Assembly (NCBI GenBank): GCA_964342485.1
Contig: CAYFFO010000010.1
Location: 1-56,765 of the forward strand
Direction of reading: 5' to 3'
Source of the DNA: CAYFFO01 sp964342485
Lineage (GTDB): Bacteria; Chloroflexota; Dehalococcoidia; Lucifugimonadales; CAJWER01
DNA length: 56,765 bases
Both the position numbers and the translations under genes were made by a program. This document shows positions 25,852-33,852 of this stretch, one piece after another. A model generated the notes under the pieces. It saw only the letters and a list, made by a program, of their open reading frames with translations, was not told the origin of the DNA and searched no databases. Numbering within the stretch: the stretch's first letter is position 1; the number at the start of each line of letters is the position of its first letter.

Positions 25852-26922
25852 TCAATGTTCTTCTTCTTCATGATGGCTGATAGTTGCTGTTGAAGCAAAC
25901 ACCAATGTTAGCATAGCAAATATAAATGCTTGTATCAGGCCTACAAAAAGTTCAAGTCCCAAAAATGGGATAAGTCCAACTAGTGGTATCAGGAATGCCA
26001 TTGCTATGAGTAAAACTTCTCCAGCAAATATATTGCCAAATAACCTGAAGGTGAAACTGATTATTCTTGATAATTCGCTCACCCCTTCTAGGAGTCCTAC
26101 AAATAGTCCAATAAACCCTGATTTGAAATTGAGGAATTTCCCAACATGACCAAGACCAAGAGCGCTTAAACCCCAATAGTGAACCATTACCATCGCAATC
26201 AAAGCCAACGCTAATGGGGTATTGATGTCAGTGTTTGCACTTCTAAAAAATGGGACAAGAATGCCGGCTTTTTGGTTAGCTTCTACTCCGTTGTGTTCGT
26301 AATCATGCGCGGTGACTTCATTATCCACGGATCCAAATGGGAGTGTAGCGATTCCTCCTTGTGATTCAAATACCATAAGTTTTAAGGATTCCAAATCTAA
26401 ATGTTTTCCTGACTTTTCTGCTGACACTTCTTTATGATGGATATATTCTTTTGCCGATTCAAACCTACCGATTGTGCCGAAGCCAGGTAGAATTCCAAGC
26501 CAATTAGATGTCACTATAAATAGAAAGATAGTCATAACAAGAGGAAAGAATCGGCGTCCTTTCTCTGGTCCCGCAACATTTTCAGCGATATTTATGAATA
26601 CTTCTAGTATTACTTCTAATAACCCCTGTAGCCTCCCTGGGACTTGGGATAATTTCCTTGTGCCTAGGTATGAAATCAATGTAAGAACAATTATTGCAAT
26701 CCAAGTGGTGAGCATCGTGTTAGTGATGAAAAATGTTTTGGTCCCTAACACTGGACTTGCTGTAAGCGGTTCAGCTTTTAATTCAATATGTGCCAAAGGA
26801 GAACCAAGAAATCCACCGCCAAATTCGTTACCTAGTGCTCCCCCAAGGAGACCAGCCACAAACATTACAAACAATGCTGCAATAGCTGCCAATATCTTAG
26901 GCTTAGATATAAGATTACCCAA
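25852..26922 (-). CDS. atpB: F1Fo ATP synthase a subunit with central insertion
   Basis: The a subunit (356 residues) forms the proton half-channels against the c ring. The essential Arg lies in SRIISFTFRLFGN (Arg293), and the NIFAGE and IQAFIFAMLTLVFAS helices are normal. The protein is longer than usual: between SNWLGILPGFGTIG and LVPFFRSANTDIN a polar insertion of about 68 residues (153-220) appears, charged and with many His/Glu. It should lie on the outside face between two helices. The C-terminal tail HHEEEEH is strongly acidic. The first helix (8-30) is also present. It is 29 bp after the atpI/Z-like gene. Confidence 0.94.
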   Translation of the reverse strand: MGNLISKPKILAAIAALFVMFVAGLLGGALGNEFGGGFLGSPLAHIELKAEPLTASPVLGTKTFFITNTMLTTWIAIIVLTLISYLGTRKLSQVPGRLQGLLEVILEVFINIAENVAGPEKGRRFFPLVMTIFLFIVTSNWLGILPGFGTIGRFESAKEYIHHKEVSAEKSGKHLDLESLKLMVFESQGGIATLPFGSVDNEVTAHDYEHNGVEANQKAGILVPFFRSANTDINTPLALALIAMVMVHYWGLSALGLGHVGKFLNFKSGFIGLFVGLLEGVSELSRIISFTFRLFGNIFAGEVLLIAMAFLIPLVGLIPFLGLELFVGLIQAFIFAMLTLVFASTATISHHEEEEH

Positions 26923-26951
26923 CGGTCATTACCTGTTTACACCTCTAGATG

Positions 26952-27155
26952 TTAGTCCTGATTTTTCTTTATAACCAGTGTTAGCATTCTATATGTTCCA
27001 AAACCTGCTACTGACAGCCCCAGAATCAATCCTGTAATTGTAAATAACGGACTAAAACCAGTCTTTCCGTCTATTAGCAATCCCAACATGATACCACTGA
27101 CTAGAAAGATAGCCACATACCATCCAATCCCAATCAGCTTTAATACAGTACCCAT
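26952..27155 (-). CDS. AtpZ/AtpI-like small membrane protein
   Basis: This 67-residue protein has two membrane helices (about 8-29 and 34-56) around a short loop (IDGKTGFSPLF). It matches the AtpZ/AtpI-type proteins (PF09527) encoded first in many atp operons, implicated in ATP synthase assembly or in Mg/Ca supply. The position directly before atpB supports the call. It starts the operon behind a candidate promoter at 27181-27210. Confidence 0.75.
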   Translation of the reverse strand: MGTVLKLIGIGWYVAIFLVSGIMLGLLIDGKTGFSPLFTITGLILGLSVAGFGTYRMLTLVIKKNQD

Positions 27156-27180
27156 ATTCTTAAATTAAGGCTATATATCG

Positions 27181-27210
27181 ACAATATCATAATCAAAATT
27201 CTAAGGTCAA
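27181..27210 (-). promoter_or_regulatory. candidate promoter of the atp operon
   Basis: On the minus strand TTGACC (27205-27210) and TATTGT (27181-27186) are 18 bp apart, giving a start near 27174 and a short leader of about 20 nt before the first gene. The -10 matches consensus at four of six positions. Confidence 0.45.
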
Positions 27211-27281
27211 TGAAATTTACTAAAAATGACTTAATGTAATAATTTTACAGATTACCAAAATTTTTCATATGAATATAATGT

Positions 27282-27860
27282 TTAATTATCGGATTCAGTT
27301 TCTTTAGCTTGATTATCATCACCGAGATCATCTAGGTTTAACGTGTCTATGAAATCGGTAAAAGCAGAAAGACTTTTCAATTCTTCTTCTCTCAAAGGAG
27401 CTTTAGCTTCTTTGTTTTCCGGTGTAATAGGATTGCCATCCTCATCCATTTTAACCCCTGCTCGATCAATTACATCTTGGTGGGCAAATATTGGACACTT
27501 TGTTCTTACTGCTAGAGCTATTGCGTCACTAGGTCTGGCATCAATCTCTACAGGTGAATCATTAAATTGCAGGACAATTTTTGCGTAGAATGTATCATTT
27601 GTTATTTCAGATACTTCGATTCGAACAACATTTGCTCCCAGAACGGCAATTGTGGATTCTAATAGATCGTGTGTAAGTGGCCTTGGAACGTCTATATCCT
27701 GTAGTTTTAGGACAATCGACTCTGCTTCTGATGGGCCTATCCAAATTGGTAGATAACGATTGTTATCCTTCCCTTTGAGTATTACGACTCGTTGCTGGTA
27801 ATTGACTATGCTAACTCGGATACTGTCAACTACCATCTCGATCATCGATTTATTTATCAT
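27282..27860 (-). CDS. DUF151 / bifunctional nuclease family protein
   Basis: This protein of about 192 residues carries the BFN/DUF151 domain (PF02577): MVVDSIRVSIVNYQQRVVIL, YLPIWIGPSEAESIVLKLQ, PRPLTHDLLES and DARPSDAIALAVRTKCPIFA. Plant members have nuclease activity; the role in bacteria is unclear. A UVR-like coiled tail is lacking, and the C terminus (about residues 150-192) is acidic. I start at the ATG at 27860 because GGAGG stands five bases before it; an upstream in-frame ATG at 27884 precedes that site. It reads in the same direction as DUF951 and pyrF. Confidence 0.8.
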   Translation of the reverse strand: MINKSMIEMVVDSIRVSIVNYQQRVVILKGKDNNRYLPIWIGPSEAESIVLKLQDIDVPRPLTHDLLESTIAVLGANVVRIEVSEITNDTFYAKIVLQFNDSPVEIDARPSDAIALAVRTKCPIFAHQDVIDRAGVKMDEDGNPITPENKEAKAPLREEELKSLSAFTDFIDTLNLDDLGDDNQAKETESDN

Positions 27861-27926
27861 CGAGCCCTCCAGCATTGGATACACCTAATTGTATGATTCG
27901 TTGCGAAACTGTGTCAATTGTACCTG

Positions 27927-28109
27927 TCAAGTGATAATTTTCTTAATTCTTTTTTCGAGCTCAGATCTTGTGAGAAATACTGTTTTGTTGCAATGGGAAC
28001 ATTTTATTTTGATATCAGCTCCCAGTCTTAAAATTGACCATATTGAATTACCGCATGGATGAGGTTTACGTAGTTCAATAACGTTGTTTAAATTTAGATT
28101 TTCTACCAT
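27927..28109 (-). CDS. DUF951 family protein
   Basis: This 60-residue protein matches DUF951 (PF06107), a small family of unknown function. Its core is VIELRKPHPCGNSIWSILRL, GADIKIKCSHCNKTVFLTRS and LEKRIKKI. Three Cys (one in HPCG, two in CSHC) suggest a zinc or metal site. Its ATG overlaps the end of pyrF by 7 bp, so translation is coupled. Sequence agreement over the whole length makes it a real gene despite its size. Confidence 0.8.
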   Translation of the reverse strand: MVENLNLNNVIELRKPHPCGNSIWSILRLGADIKIKCSHCNKTVFLTRSELEKRIKKIIT

Positions 28110-28948
28110 CCTTTCCCAATCTTCTCAAGGATTATATTAATATGTTGTTGTAATTCTTTAGCTTTTGTTCGTGCAGCTTTTGTAAAGAGTTTGGGGTCAT
28201 CGGACGCATAGATAATGGATCTGGAACTATTGATTATAAGGTTCCTTCCATTTTCGTTAATTCCTGCAATTAACGATTTACTTAATGCACCACCTTGTGT
28301 TCCAATACCTGGCAGTAGTATTGGCATTTCTGGACAAAGTTCGCGTACTTTTTTGAGATCATCTGGATACGTAGCCCCTACAACCAAGCCAATATTCGAG
28401 TAATTGTTTGATAGTTGTGATTTAGCGGCTACTTCTTCGTAAAGCATCTTGCTATTAGGACCAACCAAGTTCTGGAATTCTTTGGCTCCTTCATTTGATG
28501 ATTTACACCAAATGAAGATGCCTTTATCTTTGTAAGATAGGAATGGTTGCAAAGCTTCAAGGCCTGCATAGCTATTTACTGTAGTAGCATCAAATTGCCA
28601 TTCCTCGAATAGTGCCTTGGCGTAGTACACATTACTGCTTGTAATGTCACCTCTTTTACCGTCTCCTATCAAAATACTATCAGGGGATTCATACCTTATA
28701 GCTTCAATAGTACTTTCTAATGCTGCTATACCTCTACTACCTGCAGATTCGTAGAAAGCTAGGTTTGGTTTATATGCACATGCAATATCTTGGGTTGAAC
28801 CGACGATCGCTCTGTTAAATTCTACGACGTCTTTAATAGGCATGCGTGTAGGGTCAGGATCTAGCCCAATGCATAAGAGGCTAGTTTTATTTGCACAGGA
28901 CACAGAAAGTCGGTTTAGGAAACTAGCCCCATTAGTAGATTGCAACAT
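28103..28948 (-). CDS. pyrF: orotidine-5'-phosphate decarboxylase
   Basis: PyrF decarboxylates orotidine monophosphate to UMP, the last step of pyrimidine synthesis. The 281-residue size and motifs place it in the long subfamily (pyrF type 2): LCIGLDPDPTRMP, YKPNLAFYE with its substrate Lys, the catalytic LIGDGKRGDITSS, TVNSYAGLEALQPFL, and the phosphate-binding region ILLPGIGTQGG. AAAGG lies six bases before the ATG. A 7-bp inverted repeat (28973-28979 and 28987-28993) sits 25 bp upstream and may be a regulatory site. Confidence 0.94.
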   Translation of the reverse strand: MLQSTNGASFLNRLSVSCANKTSLLCIGLDPDPTRMPIKDVVEFNRAIVGSTQDIACAYKPNLAFYESAGSRGIAALESTIEAIRYESPDSILIGDGKRGDITSSNVYYAKALFEEWQFDATTVNSYAGLEALQPFLSYKDKGIFIWCKSSNEGAKEFQNLVGPNSKMLYEEVAAKSQLSNNYSNIGLVVGATYPDDLKKVRELCPEMPILLPGIGTQGGALSKSLIAGINENGRNLIINSSRSIIYASDDPKLFTKAARTKAKELQQHINIILEKIGKGW

Positions 28949-29061
28949 ATGTGACCTTTCTTATAGTTCTTATAGTATTTGGCTATAATACTACTGGCAT
29001 AGGGTTACAGGAAAGTTTAGCTAAAGATTAAGATTTTTTGGATTGGATTGGATGATAATAT

Positions 29062-30168
29062 TTATCCTTTTGCATCATATGAGATAGTTGGTGCATTTAC
29101 TTTCAGATGGTCATTCTTCAATAATAGGTAGACTTGATCACCCTTACTTAATCTTAGAGTTTTGTTAGCCGAAGGGGATATTTCTGCTAATACGGGCGTA
29201 CCGATATTTACTGAGATTATCGTTTTAGTTTCGGCGGAACTGATTTTTGTGATATTACCGGTTAGAATATTTTCACTACTAATTCTTGTTGGTTTATCCA
29301 GTGCTACAGCTATTTCAGATGCTTTTATAACAATTGAGACTTTAGTGTTGGGTTGAGGTTCAATTTTTTTTACCAAGATTTCATTTGATCCTAATCTCAG
29401 CCTTGAATGGTTCGTATCGTTTTCATTATTGATAATATTGGCTTCTAGAAAATTTGAAAGCTCTATCCCGTTATTTACACCAAGTAAATTATCGTTCAAG
29501 AGAATATCTCTAGGATGCCCTTGAGCAATTTTGGATCCTTTTGATAGAAGCAATACCTCGTCTGCTATAGCTATAATCTCAGATATATCGTGTGAAACTA
29601 ACAAAATAGGAATTTTAAAATTGTGATGTATTTGTTTTAGGTAGTTTAGTATTATGCCTCTGAACTTAATGTCTAAAGAAGCAAAAGGTTCATCTAGTAA
29701 CAGAATCTTTGGAGAGGCTGCGAGTGATCTCGCAAGAGCTACTCTTTGTTTTTCACCTCCAGAAAGTGTAGAGGTAGTTCGTTCTAGTAAATTTGAGAGT
29801 TGTAATAGTTCTATTATTTCGGATAGCTGTAATATATTTTTGTCTACAGAAGACTTTTGATAACCATACTCTATATTACCTCTAACATTTTTGTGTGGAA
29901 ACAGAGCAAGATCTTGAAAAACGTATCCCACATCGCGCCTTGCAGGAGTAGTATTTATATTGTCGAATGATGAGAATATAGGTCTGTCGTTTAATTTTAT
30001 GTAGCCTTTTGACGGATTTGTTATGCCTGAAATGCAGTTTAGTAAGGTAGTTTTTCCACTACCTGTATGCCCAAATAAACCAGTAATACCATTCCCTATA
30101 TCCGCTTTACATTTCAGGTTGAAACCATTGAGGTTTTTTTCTATATCAAAATCTAGGAATTTTGGCAC
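29062..30168 (-). CDS. modC: molybdate ABC transporter ATP-binding protein
   Basis: ModC drives molybdate import. Walker A is FGHTGSGKTTLLN (about residues 33-45), the signature is TLSGGEKQRVALARSLA, Walker B is ILLLDEPFASLD and the switch His is in LLVSHDISE. The C-terminal part (about residues 290-360) is a Mop-like molybdate-binding domain, with ILTGNITKISSAETKTIISV and LSKGDQVYLLLKNDHLKV. This length (368 residues) and domain order are typical of ModC rather than sulfate or spermidine ATPases. It follows modB by 43 bp. Confidence 0.92.
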   Translation of the reverse strand: MPKFLDFDIEKNLNGFNLKCKADIGNGITGLFGHTGSGKTTLLNCISGITNPSKGYIKLNDRPIFSSFDNINTTPARRDVGYVFQDLALFPHKNVRGNIEYGYQKSSVDKNILQLSEIIELLQLSNLLERTTSTLSGGEKQRVALARSLAASPKILLLDEPFASLDIKFRGIILNYLKQIHHNFKIPILLVSHDISEIIAIADEVLLLSKGSKIAQGHPRDILLNDNLLGVNNGIELSNFLEANIINNENDTNHSRLRLGSNEILVKKIEPQPNTKVSIVIKASEIAVALDKPTRISSENILTGNITKISSAETKTIISVNIGTPVLAEISPSANKTLRLSKGDQVYLLLKNDHLKVNAPTISYDAKG

Positions 30169-30211
30169 ATATTTTGGCTCAATATCTTTAGTTTTTAAAT
30201 CGGGGTTAATT

Positions 30212-30871
30212 TTAACTTTCCTTTCTTGTTTTTGTTACTAACCAGTTGTGAACCAATAGTGTAAGTATAGCCAAAGTAATTGAAAAAATAGTTAGCATAA
30301 TTGCATTAGTGTCATCTCTGATTTGAACACTTGTATAGATAGCAAGTGGTATTGTTTGTGTTTTTCCTGGAATATTACCGGCAACTATGATTGTTGCTCC
30401 GAATTCACTCATTGCACGTACGAATCCAAGAAGTGTCCCTGCCAAAATACCTCTATATGCTAGAGGTATCGTTATAGTAAGGAGAACACGTATTTGGCTG
30501 GCGCCAAGTGTTCGTGCTGCGTGTTCAAGTTTCTCGTCGATTTCTCCGATAGCCGTTATGGCAGCCCTAGCAACGAGTGGAAATGACACGATTGATGACG
30601 CGATTACAGCCGCAAACCAAGTAAAAACGATATCTGCTTCAAACAGATCGTACAATATCTTACCTATAGGACCATCTCTTCCAAGCAAAAGCAATAATAG
30701 GAAGCCAATAACGACTGGGGGTACGGCCATAGGAAGAGAAACCGCGATATCTAAAAAAATTGTTCCATGTATTTTATTTCTTGATATCAGAAATCCAATA
30801 ATAACAGCTATGGGAATATTTATAATGGTTGCCAAAATGGCTACTCGGATTGTGAGTTCTAGTGTTTCGAT
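30212..30871 (-). CDS. modB: molybdate ABC transporter permease (possible ATC start)
   Basis: ModB is the membrane channel of the molybdate importer, about 219 residues with five or so helices. Motifs include MAVPPVVIGFLLLLLLGRDG, ARTLGASQIRVLLTITIPLA (the ATPase-contacting EAA-type loop), SEFGATIIVAGNIPGKTQT and IPLAIYTSVQI. The N terminus lies on a false gap. Collapsing the 55-nt overlap (30818-30872 equals 30973-31027) gives the frame IETLELTIRVAILATIINIP, which aligns with the normal first helix. In that frame no ATG, GTG or TTG exists between an upstream stop and a TTG at 30835, which would cut into helix 1. AGGGG (31033-31037) lies six bases before an ATC codon at 30871 (equivalent 31026), so ATC is my start. 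Confidence 0.8.
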   Translation of the reverse strand: METLELTIRVAILATIINIPIAVIIGFLISRNKIHGTIFLDIAVSLPMAVPPVVIGFLLLLLLGRDGPIGKILYDLFEADIVFTWFAAVIASSIVSFPLVARAAITAIGEIDEKLEHAARTLGASQIRVLLTITIPLAYRGILAGTLLGFVRAMSEFGATIIVAGNIPGKTQTIPLAIYTSVQIRDDTNAIMLTIFSITLAILTLLVHNWLVTKTRKES

Positions 30872-30872
30872 T

Positions 30873-30972
30873 NNNNNNNNNNNNNNNNNNNNNNNNNNNN
30901 NNNNNNNNNNNNNNNNNNNNNNNNNNNNNNNNNNNNNNNNNNNNNNNNNNNNNNNNNNNNNNNNNNNNNNNN
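30873..30972. other. false assembly gap (contig overlap not merged)
   Basis: One hundred N flanked by exact 55-nt copies (30818-30872 and 30973-31027), the same overlap length as at 16388-16487. Real DNA is probably continuous here, and modA and modB are about 65 bp apart after repair. Confidence 0.9.
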
Positions 30973-31096
30973 ATTTATAATGGTTGCCAAAATGGCTACT
31001 CGGATTGTGAGTTCTAGTGTTTCGATTTTATACCCCTAGTATTGCCTAAAAGGAAATTATATAAGGGTTATTATAAGTATACATAGAGTTCACATA

Positions 31097-31924
31097 CTAA
31101 TCTTGGATTGACCTGTTGTTTAGGAATCCATATTTTTCGAAAATTGTTTGAGATTCAGGATTTTTGAGATAGTCAATTAATTTCAAAATATTTGTGTCGT
31201 AGTCTGTATGTTTTATAACTACCATTGGGTAAACAATAGGAGAATGAGAGTGGGCTGGGATTATGTCTACAGGCATAATTGAATCAGACGATAATACATC
31301 AGTGCTGTATACGATTCCTATGTCTACGTTCCCTGATTCAATATATGCTAAGGCTGTTCTAACGTCGGGAGCGAATACTATCTTTGGCTCTAATATTTCC
31401 CAAATTCCTTGGCTTTCTAACGCTTCCTTGGCATATTGACCTGCAGGAGCCAGCTTTGGGTTCGCGATTGCTATCCGATGTATTTTACTGTTATCTAAAT
31501 CCTGAAGGGATTTTGGTATAAAATTATTATCTGTAGGTAATGCAAGGACTAGATTGTTGTTTACCAAGTTTATAGTTTCTATATTATATAAGTAATGTTT
31601 TTTAAGAAATTCTATAGGAAATATCCCAGCGGACAGGAAGATTGAAGCTGGTGCACCACTAACAATTTGTTGAGCAAGCGATTGAGATGCTCCAAAACTG
31701 ATGTTTACATTGACGCCAGTATCTTTTTCAAACTTTTCAATAATTTCGTTGATAGGGCCAGTGAGACTGACAGCAGCAAATACTAGCAGTTCTTCCTGTT
31801 CTTCCTTTCTATTTGTGTCAAATATTATAGATAGGAAAAAAATCATAAGAAACAAAAAGCAGCAAATGGAAATGTAAAAAATCTTGCTTTGTCTGTCCAG
31901 GATATTTCCAGAAAATAAATTCAT
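31097..31924 (-). CDS. modA: molybdate ABC transporter substrate-binding protein
   Basis: ModA (275 residues) captures molybdate or tungstate outside the membrane and delivers it to ModB. A hydrophobic N-terminal helix (about residues 16-36, ending before DTNRKEEQEE) acts as a membrane anchor or signal; no lipobox Cys follows it. The mature part has LLVFAAVSLTGPINEIIEKF and NISFGASQSLAQQI, with Ser residues that bind the oxyanion, then IANPKLAPAGQYAKEAL and GNVDIGIVYSTDV, all typical. No clear ribosome site precedes the ATG. It is the first gene of modABC. Confidence 0.9.
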   Translation of the reverse strand: MNLFSGNILDRQSKIFYISICCFLFLMIFFLSIIFDTNRKEEQEELLVFAAVSLTGPINEIIEKFEKDTGVNVNISFGASQSLAQQIVSGAPASIFLSAGIFPIEFLKKHYLYNIETINLVNNNLVLALPTDNNFIPKSLQDLDNSKIHRIAIANPKLAPAGQYAKEALESQGIWEILEPKIVFAPDVRTALAYIESGNVDIGIVYSTDVLSSDSIMPVDIIPAHSHSPIVYPMVVIKHTDYDTNILKLIDYLKNPESQTIFEKYGFLNNRSIQD

Positions 31925-31941
31925 TTTGATGAGTATGTTTG

Positions 31942-31968
31942 TTTATATAGCGTACTATATTATATAAA
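31942..31968 (-). promoter_or_regulatory. inverted repeat and -10 region upstream of modA
   Basis: TTTATATA (31942-31949) and TATATAAA (31961-31968) form an 8-bp inverted repeat with an 11-bp spacer, 17 bp before the modA ATG. A minus-strand TATAAT (31959-31964) overlaps it. The architecture recalls ModE operators (TATAT half-sites), but AT-richness makes chance likely. Confidence 0.35.
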
Positions 31969-32022
31969 ATCGTATCTGCTAAATCTCGATATTTTAAAAC
32001 ATAATAATTTGGGAATTTGAAT

Positions 32023-32052
32023 CTTGTTTATAAGTTGCCTTAAATGGTATAC
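32023..32052 (+). promoter_or_regulatory. promoter of the nusA operon
   Basis: TTGTTT (32023-32028), 18 bp, then TATACT (32047-32052), with TGG immediately before the hexamer forming an extended -10. The start would lie near 32059, about 100 nt upstream of nusA. Confidence 0.65.
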
Positions 32053-32093
32053 TTTGAACAGGAGAACCTTGTTAATAAGATATGTACTTAAGT

Positions 32094-32117
32094 GAAAGTG
32101 GGCAAGCCCACTTTTTT
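32094..32117 (+). terminator. intrinsic terminator in the nusA leader (attenuator candidate)
   Basis: AAAGTGGG, loop CAAG, CCCACTTT, then a run of T to 32117. This is a strong rho-independent terminator located after the promoter at 32023-32052 and 42 bp before the nusA ATG, so it would act on the nusA transcript itself. A short reading frame with AGGAG precedes it (TTG 32068 to TGA 32094, peptide MLIRYVLK). Confidence 0.75.
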
Positions 32118-32159
32118 TAATTTATCAGGGTATCGTAATTTTGGGAGGTATCGAGCGAA

Positions 32160-33704
32160 ATGAAGAGCGATTTTATCATCGCTTTGACCCAGTTAGCAGC
32201 GGAGCGAAACCTCCCAAGGGAGATCGTTCTATCCGCTATTGAAGCGGCACTGGCATCAGCATATAAAAAGGATAGCATAGCAGCAGGACAAGACATATCT
32301 GTGAAACTTGATCCAGGTAGTGGTGATGTGAGTGTTTTTGTTGTTAAAACGGTAGTTGAAGAGATAGAAGATCCCTTACTTGAATTGAGCGTAAAAGAAG
32401 CTAGGAAAGTTAATCCCGATGCTAACGTAGGTGACGTAATCCAAACTAGCAGTCTTCCACACAGCGCGGGTAGGATTGCAGCCCAGACCGCGAAACAAGT
32501 TGTCATCCAAAGACTCAGAGAAGCTGAAAGGGATCTTGTTTTCCAAGAATATGCAGATAAAGAGGGAGAAGTTTTCACGGTTACTGTTCAAAAAATGGAA
32601 CCAAGGCAGCTGGTGGTAGAACTTGGTCGGGCGGAAGCAGTTCTTCCACAATCCGAACAACCTCCCTTTGAACGTTATCGAGTTGGTCAAAAGATGAGGG
32701 TTTTACTGCAATCTGTTAGACAAACAAGTCAAGGTCCGGAAATAGTGGTTTCAAGAACCGATAAACTGCTTCTAAAACGACTTTTCGAAATGGAAGTTCC
32801 GGAGATTTATAATGGCTCTGTAGAGATAATGGGAATATCCAGAGAGGCAGGTTCACGCAGTAAAGTAGCAGTGTTTGCGCGACAAGAAGGAGTTGATGCT
32901 GTTGGGTCCTGTGTTGGTCTTAGAGGAATCCGTATACAGAATATAGTTAATGAGCTTCATGGGGAAAAGATTGATGTCGTAGATTGGGTCAATGAACCTG
33001 CGGCTTATATTTCAAGAGCTCTTAGTCCTTCATTGGTAATGAGGGTTGATTTGGATGTAGAGGAGCAATCAGCAGTTGCAGTTGTTCCTGAAAACCAGCT
33101 TTCATTAGCTATTGGTAAAGAGGGTCAAAATGCGAGGCTAACCGCCAGATTAACTGGATGGAAAGTTGATATCAAGAGTAATGTCGAGATGGAAGCGATA
33201 GAAGCTTCATCAGTTAAGACTAATGAAGTATTGGAATCTGCAGATGCAAAAACAGACGATGAATTGCCTGTTGATCAGGAAGCAGAATTAGGTGGTCAAG
33301 ATGCTGTAGATGTTGTTGCGGATAAAAATAATGTAGAAGAATTAACTTCTTTAACAGGACAAGAAGGTGAAGTTGAAGATGTTAATGATGGTACAGCTAC
33401 CAATAAAGATGACGAGGATATTGAAATATTAGAAGATATTGCTCTGAAAGAATTAATTGCAGAGGTAGAAGAATCTCCTAGTCAAGCTGATGATATTACA
33501 GAAACAGTGGATGATACAGCAACTTCAATTGACCAATTGCCTGATGATGTTTGGTCTGTTAAGGACAACCAGCTCGCTGATGCGGGGGTTATTAGGTTCA
33601 GGGAAGACATTGTAGAGTTAGGAGGCTCGGATTCATCTCGAAGGAATACCACGAAAAAGAAAAAGAAACGAGGTTCCTCTAATCAACAGTCGAAAAGACG
33701 ATAA
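32160..33704 (+). CDS. nusA: transcription termination/antitermination factor NusA
   Basis: NusA binds RNA polymerase and modulates pausing, termination and antitermination. The 514-residue protein has the N-terminal polymerase-binding domain (LTQLAAERNLPREIVLSAIE), an S1 domain (about 130-200), and two KH domains with GSCVGLRGIRIQNIVNELHG and LSLAIGKEGQNARLTARLTG. After about residue 345 it continues with a long acidic stretch (rich in Asp and Glu to about 490) and ends in a basic tail RRNTTKKKKKRGSS. The ribosome site GGGAGG is 11 bases before the ATG. rimP, usually upstream, and ylxR, usually downstream, are both absent here. Confidence 0.95.
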   Translation: MKSDFIIALTQLAAERNLPREIVLSAIEAALASAYKKDSIAAGQDISVKLDPGSGDVSVFVVKTVVEEIEDPLLELSVKEARKVNPDANVGDVIQTSSLPHSAGRIAAQTAKQVVIQRLREAERDLVFQEYADKEGEVFTVTVQKMEPRQLVVELGRAEAVLPQSEQPPFERYRVGQKMRVLLQSVRQTSQGPEIVVSRTDKLLLKRLFEMEVPEIYNGSVEIMGISREAGSRSKVAVFARQEGVDAVGSCVGLRGIRIQNIVNELHGEKIDVVDWVNEPAAYISRALSPSLVMRVDLDVEEQSAVAVVPENQLSLAIGKEGQNARLTARLTGWKVDIKSNVEMEAIEASSVKTNEVLESADAKTDDELPVDQEAELGGQDAVDVVADKNNVEELTSLTGQEGEVEDVNDGTATNKDDEDIEILEDIALKELIAEVEESPSQADDITETVDDTATSIDQLPDDVWSVKDNQLADAGVIRFREDIVELGGSDSSRRNTTKKKKKRGSSNQQSKRR

Positions 33705-33852
33705 TAAAACCAATTTATACTAACCTATGGATTGATACATCTGAAAAAGATTTGTTGATTATTTAAAACTGATAGATAAAAGTACCCTAAATAAAAATTG
33801 AAATCGAATTATCAGACTTTCAACTGATATGGATGCCTACGGATAGGAAATA

